Shown here piece after piece: positions 43,950 to 52,233 of a stretch of 64,000 bases of DNA. A program made the translations under genes and the position numbers. The number at the start of each line of letters is the position of its first letter. Positions within the stretch are counted from its first letter, which is position 1. This DNA is from Companilactobacillus nantensis DSM 16982. GTDB taxonomy: Bacteria > Bacillota > Bacilli > Lactobacillales > Lactobacillaceae. The DNA lies in assembly GCF_001435815.1 (NCBI RefSeq), contig NZ_AZFV01000016.1, forward strand, positions 1 to 64,000. Reading direction: 5' to 3'. The notes below the pieces were generated by a model. The model was given only the letters and a program-made list of their open reading frames with translations, had not been told where the DNA came from and did no database searches.

Positions 43950-44558
43950 TTATTCATTTACTTCATCATTATCAATTTCATCAATGCCTAATGTAACGTT
44001 TTCTTTAGAATTTTCCACAGCATCAATTCCGACTAAAGCTACCATATCAACGCCAATACTGTGATACTTTTCGCTTGTATCAACTTTATCATCGCTAGTT
44101 ACCATGGTTGTTGGACGCATAATAACTGTTCTGAAACTACGTTTGTTCAAGTTATCTTCGGCATCACGTTTTGTTTGAATATAACGTTTGTTAGCACCAG
44201 GAATATCGTCGGCTGAAATATAAACGAAGACTGGAACCTTGTTCTCTTCCGCTGCATCAGCAATATTCAAGGCACTTTGATAGTTAACTTTTTCAAATGT
44301 TAGATTCTCGTTAGGTTGTTCTTTGTATTCACCAATCGTATCAACAACAACGTCAGCACCCTTTAAATTTTCACTCCAAAAGCCCTTTGATAAAGCATTA
44401 CCGATTTTCCAATCAACTTGTTTGTGCCAAGCCTCATTACCTAGTGGTTCACCCGTTCTGGAAACACTTGTTACTGAATCACCGTTTTCAATAAAAGCTT
44501 TGGCAAACTCGCTGCCCAAAAATCCGTTTGCTCCAAAAATTACTACTTTTTTTGCCAT
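43950..44558 (-). CDS. NAD(P)-binding sugar-epimerase-like/NmrA-like protein
   Basis: The 202-residue Rossmann protein has the dinucleotide motif GANGFLGSEFAKAF at residues 8-21 and GADVVVDTIGE. It is short for an epimerase and lacks a clear YxxxK pair, as in atypical SDR/NmrA-like proteins. The substrate is unknown. The start is 31 bp after the aldo/keto reductase stop, so they are probably co-transcribed redox genes. Confidence 0.8.
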   Translation of the reverse strand: MAKKVVIFGANGFLGSEFAKAFIENGDSVTSVSRTGEPLGNEAWHKQVDWKIGNALSKGFWSENLKGADVVVDTIGEYKEQPNENLTFEKVNYQSALNIADAAEENKVPVFVYISADDIPGANKRYIQTKRDAEDNLNKRSFRTVIMRPTTMVTSDDKVDTSEKYHSIGVDMVALVGIDAVENSKENVTLGIDEIDNDEVNE

Positions 44559-44589
44559 AATACTATTTCTCCCTTATTCTAAATACTCT

Positions 44590-45516
44590 CTATTCGAAAT
44601 CGGAAAATGCTTCGTCAATTGCATGATAATCGGTATTTCCTAAATCTACGTTTAATGCTTTAACGTTTTGTTCAACTTGTGCTGGTTTTCTAGCTCCTGG
44701 AATGACGATTGAAATGTCGGGATTCTTCATATACCAAGCTAAAATAACTTGTGCCACAGTGGCATCATATTTCTTAGCCAACTTCCGAACTTGGTCGATT
44801 GCTGCCAAAACTTGGTCAAATTGAGCTGGTGTATATTGACTGAATTTCTTAGCATCAGCTGCACTATACTTACCAGTTAACAAACCTGATGCCAATGGGA
44901 AATATGGTACAAATGAAATATTGTTCTTCCGTAAATATGGGAATAACTCTTTTTCTGCATTACGATGCAACAAACTATAATTATCCTCAACAATATCAAC
45001 TAAGCCATCTTTGTTAGCTTCTTTAATTTGAGCTAATGAAAAGTTAGACACACCAATGGCTCTAATCTTGCCAGCTTGTTTGAGTTCATTTAAAGCTGCT
45101 ACTGCTTCGTTCTTTGGTGTACTTTCATCTGGAAAATGGATATAGAAAATATCAATATAGTCTGTTTTGAGACGTTTCAATGCCTCATCCACAGCCTTTT
45201 TCAAAAATTCTGGATCATTATTATTCTTTAAATCATTATCAGGGTCTTGCGCTGCCTTAGTCGCAATGACTAATTTACTCCGGTCATAATTTTGGATCAC
45301 GTCGCCAATGATTTCCTCAGAACGTCCGACACCATACATATAAGCGGTATCTAACGTTGTAATTCCACTGTCGATAGCTTCCTTTACGACGGCATAACCA
45401 TCTTCATCCTTGAGATTCTTAAAAAGATTATGTCCACCGACCTTATTAGTTCCCAAACCAATTTTCTTGCTTGTCACGTCTGTGTTACCAATTTTAATTA
45501 ATTCATCCATTAACAT
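44590..45516 (-). CDS. aldo/keto reductase
   Basis: The 308-residue TIM-barrel oxidoreductase shows the catalytic tetrad: Asp and Tyr in TLDTAYMYGVGRSE, Lys in VIATKAAQ, His in IFYIHFPDES. The NADPH-binding IPGARKPAQVEQN is near the C-terminus. GGAGG lies 4 bp before the ATG at 45516 and 10 bp before a second ATG at 45510, so either could be used. The physiological substrate is unknown. Confidence 0.9.
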   Translation of the reverse strand: MLMDELIKIGNTDVTSKKIGLGTNKVGGHNLFKNLKDEDGYAVVKEAIDSGITTLDTAYMYGVGRSEEIIGDVIQNYDRSKLVIATKAAQDPDNDLKNNNDPEFLKKAVDEALKRLKTDYIDIFYIHFPDESTPKNEAVAALNELKQAGKIRAIGVSNFSLAQIKEANKDGLVDIVEDNYSLLHRNAEKELFPYLRKNNISFVPYFPLASGLLTGKYSAADAKKFSQYTPAQFDQVLAAIDQVRKLAKKYDATVAQVILAWYMKNPDISIVIPGARKPAQVEQNVKALNVDLGNTDYHAIDEAFSDFE

Positions 45517-45582
45517 CAGACCTCCTCATTACAAACGGGTTGTTTTGAAACCGTTACCTTTATAATAGCTCAATGAAACCAA

Positions 45583-45622
45583 AAAAAATAAGATTATGCA
45601 TATTTCGCATAATCTTATCTTA
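45583..45622 (-). terminator. terminator after the EamA transporter gene
   Basis: AATAAGATTATGC pairs with GCATAATCTTATC-T; eight A residues on the plus strand give the U-tract. Confidence 0.88.
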
Positions 45623-45627
45623 ATAGT

Positions 45628-46737
45628 CTAATCTTCAGAAGATAATTCGCGACTTTCACGTTTTTCTTCTAAGGAGTTACGAACAGCTTCTTCCGTTGCT
45701 TTACGACGTTTAGCTAATTCGCTATTTTCAATTTTATCTTTAACAACTTCTAATTCATCAACTTGTGGATGTGCTTCAGGGTTATTACGTCTGAAGATAG
45801 CCATCACACCATAAGCAATCTTTTCGCCCATAAGTGTAATCAATGAACCGAATAGAATTACGACAATACCGACAATGGTATTAACGTTCATAGCCTCGCC
45901 CAAGACGAAGAGTGCTAGGACAGGAGCTAAAGCTGGCTTTACAAGGAAAATCAATGATGCTTGTAAGATACCAACTTTTTCCATTGAAACAAAGTACAAT
46001 CCAAAAGCCACACCAGTGACAAGGACTGAAATGTAAAGAATCAATGGCAATGTTTGAAGACTGATACCTTGGAAATATGGGATTCTGCTGAATTCAGAGA
46101 AGCCACTAGGAATAGCGTTGGCAACTGCTGGAATATGAGTGATTGCCATCAAAATTCCTAATTCAGTTGCACCAAACAAGAATGCTAAACAAGTCATTGA
46201 AAGACCGTTTAAACCAATCTTGCCACCATACACACGTGACATAACGCCATAAATACCAAAGATAATTGAGGACAAAAGTCCTAAGATGATGCCCATAGCC
46301 CCGGATAGATGGAATGGGTTGATAATAATCAAGAGACCCACCAGTGTCAAAATCAATGCTAAAACATTAGTTCTGGATAATTTTTCTTTGAGAAATACGA
46401 AGCCAATGATCAAACCGAAGATTGGATTGGCACTCAACATGATAGCAATAACGGAAGCTTTTGTCATCCCGATTGATAGTTGATAAAGTGTCATACTCAA
46501 AACTACGATTACAAAACCAGTCAAGGCAATTCTAACCCAACCTGATTTATCTATTTGAACATTGTTCTTCTTTAGGTAAAGAATTGTAAATGGTAATAAA
46601 GCCAATCCACCAATCAAGAATCGAATAAAATTCAATTCAATTGGATTAAACTGTCCTCCAGCAATCTTCAACGCAATTTCCATCGAGCTGAATAAGAATG
46701 TTGGTATCAATATATAAAGAAAACCCTTTAAATTCAA
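45628..46737 (-). CDS. EamA-family (DMT) transporter with charged C-terminal tail
   Basis: The 369-residue protein has ten membrane helices in two EamA repeats (about 5-140 and 150-295; NPIFGLIIGFVFLKEKLS and KPALAPVLALFVLGEAMN). An unusual, highly charged cytoplasmic tail of about 60 residues follows (RRKATEEAVRNSLEEKRES). The family exports amino acids, metabolites or drugs. The tail is longer than in typical members and may bind a partner. Confidence 0.87.
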   Translation of the reverse strand: MNLKGFLYILIPTFLFSSMEIALKIAGGQFNPIELNFIRFLIGGLALLPFTILYLKKNNVQIDKSGWVRIALTGFVIVVLSMTLYQLSIGMTKASVIAIMLSANPIFGLIIGFVFLKEKLSRTNVLALILTLVGLLIIINPFHLSGAMGIILGLLSSIIFGIYGVMSRVYGGKIGLNGLSMTCLAFLFGATELGILMAITHIPAVANAIPSGFSEFSRIPYFQGISLQTLPLILYISVLVTGVAFGLYFVSMEKVGILQASLIFLVKPALAPVLALFVLGEAMNVNTIVGIVVILFGSLITLMGEKIAYGVMAIFRRNNPEAHPQVDELEVVKDKIENSELAKRRKATEEAVRNSLEEKRESRELSSED

Positions 46738-46852
46738 AACTTAATGTCATCCCCAATTTTTTTGTAAGTGAATATATTCAGTGTACTCTCATTTTTGGGG
46801 TCTAAAAAATGAAAGTGTTTTCAAGTGACAAAATTATAATTATTTTTTTAGT

Positions 46853-47036
46853 GACCGTCTCCGGGAACCAGCACAGATGGAGGTCTGCTGTGGGACCGGT
46901 TCGAGCCAAGGTCTATCACCTCGGTTTTGAACTTCGCAAAAAACGCGAATTTCAAAACACGTCCGTTATGTAATAGCTAAAGCTATAACATAACTATCAC
47001 TGCTGACCCCCATCTGTGCTGGTTCCCTCCGACTAG
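46853..47036 (+). repeat. cloverleaf repeat with the longest P1 stem
   Basis: P1 arms at 46863-46892 and 46998-47027 pair at 27 of 30 positions (GGAACCAGCACAGATGG, unique). P3 is TTTTGAACTTCGC/GCGAATTTCAAAA and P4 is TAGCTAAAGCTA (46974-46985). P2 is imperfect here. Followed by family 3' flank CTCCGACTAGT. Confidence 0.9.
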
Positions 47037-47136
47037 TGTATTTGTTTCATGCACTTATCTTAATTACCTTCGTTTTTATATCACAAATAAAAAACAAATC
47101 CTCTCGTTATTTACGATTGAATTTGTTCCAAATAAT

Positions 47137-47300
47137 GCGTGTGGTGCTAGTTGACTTTTTTACCAACAATTTCAATAACAAACTTTCCATAACTGAATAT
47201 ACCTCAATCACTTCAAAAAAATTAGATTTATAAAAAGACTTCAGTCGGAAGAATCGAGAATAGTTACTGGAGACGACATATTTAACTAGCACCATACGTC
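47137..47300 (+). mobile_element. short MITE with 7-bp target duplication
   Basis: The ends GCGTGTGGTGCTAGTT and AACTAGCACCATACGTC form terminal inverted repeats, and AAATAAT directly flanks both sides (47130-47136 and 47301-47307). Inside is the AGTCGGAAGAATCGAGAA segment shared with 111-252 but no cloverleaf core. It ends 8 bp from the stop codon of the LtaS-like gene. Confidence 0.82.
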
Positions 47301-47308
47301 AAATAATA

Positions 47309-49195
47309 TTATTTTTTATTGATTGCAGATTTACTATAACTTTTTCCGACTGTCAGATCATACTGAACTAACTTGTAATCATGGAGCAATCTCTTTTGGC
47401 TCTTCGTTAAATCTTTCGTTGAAACTTGCTTGCCTTTATCATTTACATATAGATTCTCATTTTTGCCAACGCTGTTTTTTGCCATCGCCGGGATCTCTTC
47501 TTGAACCTTTGTTAATAAGGCATAGTAAGGTGTTACTTGTTGCTGCATTTGTTTCAACGCTAGTGGGATAAAACCATTAGGATCGGTTACTTCAGTCGAA
47601 TCAGTTAACTTCTTAGTTCCATAACCATGGTCAATGGCATATTTATTACTGTAAACAAAGTAGTCGGTCTCATGTTGCACAACGTTGTATTTTTGCATTG
47701 AATTCTTCGCATACAAGCCTGGCAAATGGTCGCCATACCAAACAACGGTAATTGGTTTGTTGATTGTATCTAATTTATCCAAAAATTCTTGGGTTGAGTT
47801 GTCGGTAAAATTGATACTTTTGGCATAATTACCTACTTGTAAAGGAATCTCAGCTGCTTTTCCGTTAGTAACAGTAAATTGATTATCATCATACATGACG
47901 TTATATGGCATATGATTTTGCATCGTGACTAAACTGATGAATTGTCCACCTTTTGTCTGATTAACTTGCCACAAGGTATTTTTATAGGACGCTTCATCGC
48001 TGACATAAGGATTGTTGCCGATCGTATCCGTATATTTCAAAGCTAAATCGCCTGTTGTATCAATATTACGGAACGTTTGGAATCCAAATTTAGGATAAAC
48101 CGCTTGTCGATCGTAAAAGTTTCCGTGATAAGGGTGAATTGCGGCTGACTTATTGAAACTATTAACGATGTTAACTGGTTTGTCTTGTTTCGTGACTAAT
48201 TGTGTATATGGCGATTGCAATGATTTAGAAAATTGATTGTACGCTAAGCCAGTGAATGTCATATATTCCATATTAGCTGTGCCACCACCATAGCCAGAGC
48301 TAAGCATCAGACCAGATGTATTCTCCTGCTTAATATTCATAATTTTAGGTGCAGCTTCTTGGCTAATCTTGATATTGGGTTCACGACTAGGATCTGCGAA
48401 ACTTTCACTCAAAACGAAGATCAAAGTTTGTTTGCTTAAATTATCATTGGGACGATCTTCATTGATATTGTCCGCCACATTACGATACTTTGTCACCAAA
48501 TTATCCATCGTAGTTTTACTATAACCACTTGGTTGATCCATGATGTCGATATGCATATTACCTAAGAAAGTTAACAATGGACCATTCGTCGTTGCAGTCA
48601 TACTAATATTGGGCGTGAAATTAGAATAACCAGCTTTGGTCATTACTTTATTAATCACTGAACCTTCTTTATTAACGTTATAAAATCCAGCAATACTAAA
48701 AATCGCTAATCCAACGAGGATCACTCGTGTAACGATATTAAAACGCAGCAATTCTTTAGAGAAAATCTTTTCCAAAATTACACAAGCTGTGACGACCAAT
48801 AAAATAACAACAACGACTAGTAAAATTATTTTTCCACTAATCATGGAAAGCATTGCTTTAGCATTCGATAAGAAACTTAAATCGCTTGGTAGAACTGGTT
48901 CCGAACGATAAATAACTTTCAACTTATTAGCAACGACGTAAATTGCAAAGAATATGTAAAAGACAGCCGTTGCATAAAAGAAACGATTGAATAATCCGTA
49001 TACCCCTAAATAAAGCAACGTTAATATCAGTGCGGTAATTAAATACGGTACAACATTTGTCTTGAACAAAATACCATTTGTTGTTTGGAAAGAACCAGTT
49101 TGCGAATAGTTCAACAAATAACCGACAAGAAATGCCGATAAAACAATGAAAACTAATTCTAAAATATATAAAACAGTTGATCTTTTTTTATGCAT
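47309..49195 (-). CDS. LtaS-like phosphoglycerol transferase, paralogue 1
   Basis: The 628-residue enzyme has five N-terminal membrane helices (about 5-180) and an extracellular sulfatase-fold domain. The metal-binding Glu lies in LSESFADP, the nucleophile Thr in GYGGGTANMEY (about residue 306), and Asp-His in VWYGDHLPG. Enzymes of this family build or modify polyglycerolphosphate chains from phosphatidylglycerol. The ATG at 49195 matches the start of the paralogue (both MHKK); the TTG upstream is not needed. It has its own transcription unit. Confidence 0.87.
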   Translation of the reverse strand: MHKKRSTVLYILELVFIVLSAFLVGYLLNYSQTGSFQTTNGILFKTNVVPYLITALILTLLYLGVYGLFNRFFYATAVFYIFFAIYVVANKLKVIYRSEPVLPSDLSFLSNAKAMLSMISGKIILLVVVVILLVVTACVILEKIFSKELLRFNIVTRVILVGLAIFSIAGFYNVNKEGSVINKVMTKAGYSNFTPNISMTATTNGPLLTFLGNMHIDIMDQPSGYSKTTMDNLVTKYRNVADNINEDRPNDNLSKQTLIFVLSESFADPSREPNIKISQEAAPKIMNIKQENTSGLMLSSGYGGGTANMEYMTFTGLAYNQFSKSLQSPYTQLVTKQDKPVNIVNSFNKSAAIHPYHGNFYDRQAVYPKFGFQTFRNIDTTGDLALKYTDTIGNNPYVSDEASYKNTLWQVNQTKGGQFISLVTMQNHMPYNVMYDDNQFTVTNGKAAEIPLQVGNYAKSINFTDNSTQEFLDKLDTINKPITVVWYGDHLPGLYAKNSMQKYNVVQHETDYFVYSNKYAIDHGYGTKKLTDSTEVTDPNGFIPLALKQMQQQVTPYYALLTKVQEEIPAMAKNSVGKNENLYVNDKGKQVSTKDLTKSQKRLLHDYKLVQYDLTVGKSYSKSAINKK

Positions 49196-49269
49196 TATTA
49201 AAAACACCCTTATTTGATAATTCAATAACTTATATACTAACCCATTTTTAGTAATACTCGAATATTAAC

Positions 49270-49313
49270 ATAATAAAAAAGCATGATTTTTCTAAAAAGA
49301 AAATCATGCTTTA
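49270..49313 (-). terminator. terminator between the two LtaS-like genes
   Basis: AAAGCATGATTTT pairs with AAAATCATGCTTT, followed on the minus strand by T residues. A repeat relic CTGGAGGCAGAC lies at 49317-49328 beside the stop codon of paralogue 2. Confidence 0.85.
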
Positions 49314-49332
49314 CTACTGGAGGCAGACATCA

Positions 49333-51216
49333 CTATTTGTTTATTAACTTCTTTGTATAATTCTTTCCAACCGTTAAGTCATATTGAACTAATTTATAAT
49401 CATCAATTAATTTCTTTTGCTTAGCAGTTAAGTCCTTCTCAGCTACTTCTTTACTGTCTTGGCCGACATATAAGGAATTTGTATTATCCGAGATATTCTT
49501 AGCCATTGCTGGAACATCCTCTTGAATCTTTGTTAATAACGCATAGTATGGTGTAACTTTTTGATTCATTTGCTTTAATGCTAGCGGAATAAATCCGTTT
49601 GGATCAGTTACTTGGGTTGCGTCATCTAATTTCGTTGTTCCGTAATTGTGATCACGAGCGTACTTATTACTGTAGATGAAATAGTCTGTCTCATGTTCCT
49701 GAACATTGTATGTGTACATGTCATTATTATCGTAAATCCCTGGCAAATGGTCACCATACCAAACAATCGTGATTGGCTTTTCAATTGCATCCAATTTGTT
49801 TAAGAAATCCTTTGTTGCAGTATCAGTAATACTTATACCCTTGGCATAATTGCTAACTTGACTACGACTCTTTTCGGTAACACCAGCGCCAGTATTGGTA
49901 AATTGATTGCTAGAATAGTCGTTTGAATATGGCATGTGATTTTGCATGGTAACTAAATTAATAAATTGACCGCCACTAGTTTGATTAATTTGCCAAAGCG
50001 CATCGTTATAAGCCGAATCATCACTGATGTACTCCATGCCTGGCAAAGTATTATCATATTTGAGTGCTAATTTACCTTTCGTATCAAGATTTCTAAAAGA
50101 TTGAATCCCGAAGTTTCGGTAAACAGAATTACGGTTATAAAAATTCCCGTGATAAGGATGAATTGCAGCAGAAGTTTTGAAGTTATTAGAAATATTGATA
50201 GGGTCTTCTTGTTTATTAACGACTTGGGTATATGGTGATTGCAATGTATCGGAAAATTGATTCATTGCTAAGCCAGTTAAAGCCATATATTCCATATTGG
50301 CAGTACCGCCACCATAACCTGAACTCATCATTAGACCAGATGTCGTAGAGTCTTTAATGCCACGAATATTGGGCATTGGATCCTGGTTCAATTTAATATT
50401 GGGCACACGTGTTGGATCTGAAAAACTTTCACTTAAAACAAAAATCAAAGTTTGTTTACTCAAATCATTGTTATCACGATCACGATTGATTGATTTGGCT
50501 TCTTGTTGATATTCCTTAACAATTTCCAACATTTTTTGTTTGCTGTAGCCCGCCGGTTTATCCATGATATCCACATACATATTGCCTAAAAATGTCAGCA
50601 TTGGCCCATTGCTATTGGCTGAACGATTAATATTGGAATCAGAATTAGTGTACCCAGAAGCCGCTAAAATTTTATACGTGGCTGAATTTGTATCACTAGC
50701 CGTATAAAAAATGCCGATACTAAAAGCTGTCAACGCGATAAAAACCAATCTCGTTATTGGATGAAAGTGCATCGTTAACTTGCCAAAACGACGTTCTAAA
50801 AAGACGAATAATGCTATAGCGACAATCAAAACTACCACGACAGCCAAAATTAATTGTGTCGTCACCATCGACATTATGCTTTTTAAATTTTTCAATAATA
50901 ATAGATCACTGGGCAAAATTGGTTCTGAACGATAAGTAACCTTCAAACGATCCGCAACAGCGTAAATTAGAAAGAAAATGAAGTAAAACGCTGATGCATA
51001 GAAGAAACGATTAAATATTCCGTAAATGCCAAGATAAATTATGAATAAAATTAATACTGTTAATAAATAGGTATTTAAATTAGTTCCAAAGACAATCTGA
51101 AATGTAAAAATCAAATCATTGGTTTGAGCGTAATTTAAAACAATCCCAAGGGCAAAAGACGACGCTATCATAAATAGTATCTGCAAAACTCCTACCACTC
51201 TGTTTTTTTTATGCAT
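49333..51216 (-). CDS. LtaS-like phosphoglycerol transferase, paralogue 2
   Basis: This 627-residue protein has the same layout as paralogue 1: five membrane helices, LSESFSDP, GYGGGTANMEY (Thr about 305) and VWYGDHLPG. The two are roughly 60% identical by eye and arose by tandem duplication. The ATG at 51216 aligns with the paralogue start, with GAGG 12 bp upstream. A terminator separates the copies, so they can be regulated independently. Which one makes the LTA backbone is not decidable here. Confidence 0.87.
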   Translation of the reverse strand: MHKKNRVVGVLQILFMIASSFALGIVLNYAQTNDLIFTFQIVFGTNLNTYLLTVLILFIIYLGIYGIFNRFFYASAFYFIFFLIYAVADRLKVTYRSEPILPSDLLLLKNLKSIMSMVTTQLILAVVVVLIVAIALFVFLERRFGKLTMHFHPITRLVFIALTAFSIGIFYTASDTNSATYKILAASGYTNSDSNINRSANSNGPMLTFLGNMYVDIMDKPAGYSKQKMLEIVKEYQQEAKSINRDRDNNDLSKQTLIFVLSESFSDPTRVPNIKLNQDPMPNIRGIKDSTTSGLMMSSGYGGGTANMEYMALTGLAMNQFSDTLQSPYTQVVNKQEDPINISNNFKTSAAIHPYHGNFYNRNSVYRNFGIQSFRNLDTKGKLALKYDNTLPGMEYISDDSAYNDALWQINQTSGGQFINLVTMQNHMPYSNDYSSNQFTNTGAGVTEKSRSQVSNYAKGISITDTATKDFLNKLDAIEKPITIVWYGDHLPGIYDNNDMYTYNVQEHETDYFIYSNKYARDHNYGTTKLDDATQVTDPNGFIPLALKQMNQKVTPYYALLTKIQEDVPAMAKNISDNTNSLYVGQDSKEVAEKDLTAKQKKLIDDYKLVQYDLTVGKNYTKKLINK

Positions 51217-51290
51217 TAAATAAAACATCCTCATCATATAATCATACTATGTATTCTAAACCAAAATATTTTAATATCTAGGGGAATATT

Positions 51291-51330
51291 ATAACGCCTA
51301 CCAAATAATAGCAACTTCGGTAGGCGTTAT
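51291..51330 (-). terminator. terminator after the NAD(P)H oxidoreductase gene
   Basis: ATAACGCCTACC pairs with GGTAGGCGTTAT around a 16-nt loop. Confidence 0.75.
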
Positions 51331-51335
51331 ATTAA

Positions 51336-51917
51336 TTACTTATTTGCATAAAGGCAGGGAACACTGTCTAAAAACTTGGCACGTTTCTCATCAGTCGTTA
51401 CATTCACTTCACCGAAATGAATCCAATTGACCACTTTCGGATCAATTCCCAAATCGGCTAATGTCCGCTTGATAAAGACTTCCCGAATTGGATCACCACA
51501 CTCTTGTTCCAAATATGACTGTGTAACGGTCGAGGTCGTAATAACAGTTACGTGCTTAATATAAGTTAGTAGTCCCTTCCAACCGTTATCTTCGTTATAA
51601 GCAAAACCATTTAACATTGTTTTATCTAAAAATCCCTTTAACATTCCTGGCATCGTTTGCCACCAAATCGGAAAAATGAAAATCAATTCATCAGATGCCG
51701 CAATCTTACGCTGGTATCGTCTCACCAACTCATCATCTGTTTTTCCCTTACTATGAAGTTTCAATTCAGCTTCTGTCAAAGTAGGATTGAAGTTATCGGC
51801 ATATGGATTGATTATTTCAAACTCTTGATCATTTTTTGAAAAAGAATTCGTCAATCGATTTAAAATCTCATGATTAAAACTCCCTGCATATGGATGAGTA
51901 TAAATAATTGTTTTCAT
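51336..51917 (-). CDS. NAD(P)H oxidoreductase, flavodoxin-like fold (KefF/MdaB type)
   Basis: The 193-residue flavoprotein begins IIYTHPYAGSFNHEIL (FMN/FAD phosphate loop) and has ELIFIFPIWWQTMPGMLKGFLDK, typical of NAD(P)H:quinone reductases. GGAG lies 9 bp before the ATG at 51917. It would reduce quinones or electrophiles. It is monocistronic; the 315 bp upstream hold a terminator for the YitT gene and no other gene. Confidence 0.88.
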   Translation of the reverse strand: MKTIIYTHPYAGSFNHEILNRLTNSFSKNDQEFEIINPYADNFNPTLTEAELKLHSKGKTDDELVRRYQRKIAASDELIFIFPIWWQTMPGMLKGFLDKTMLNGFAYNEDNGWKGLLTYIKHVTVITTSTVTQSYLEQECGDPIREVFIKRTLADLGIDPKVVNWIHFGEVNVTTDEKRAKFLDSVPCLYANK

Positions 51918-52165
51918 ATTCAAAATCTCCTTGTCACTTCATACCCACAGTATATTATGTTTTCAAGGATTTCCAGACCCAATTACCAGTGATAATTATG
52001 GTCTAATTTGAACCAGTCGCTGATTCCACAAAGCGCGTAGCATCAAGGATTTTTGCTTATTTACTCGTTTCTGAAATATTCTTATTTAGTATTAGAATAA
52101 ATACCTTTTGTATATATATAAAGACGTCGTTATGCCATAACCAAATTTATTTTTTATTATGTAGC

Positions 52166-52205
52166 AAAAAAAGACTAGCAATCCAAAATCAGATTACTAG
52201 CCTTT
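52166..52205 (-). terminator. terminator after the YitT-family gene
   Basis: AAGACTAG-AATC pairs with GATT-CTAG-CTT around an A-rich loop; A7 precedes it on the plus strand. Confidence 0.75.
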
Positions 52206-52233
52206 GGATACTTACTAACAAAACCACAACCGC

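Noticed and set aside
5286-47036. CRISPR array
   Set aside because: Repeats are dispersed by kilobases, palindromic and of about 180 bp; there are no spacers and no cas genes. The Cas4-like nuclease domain at 56100-58469 belongs to a helicase.
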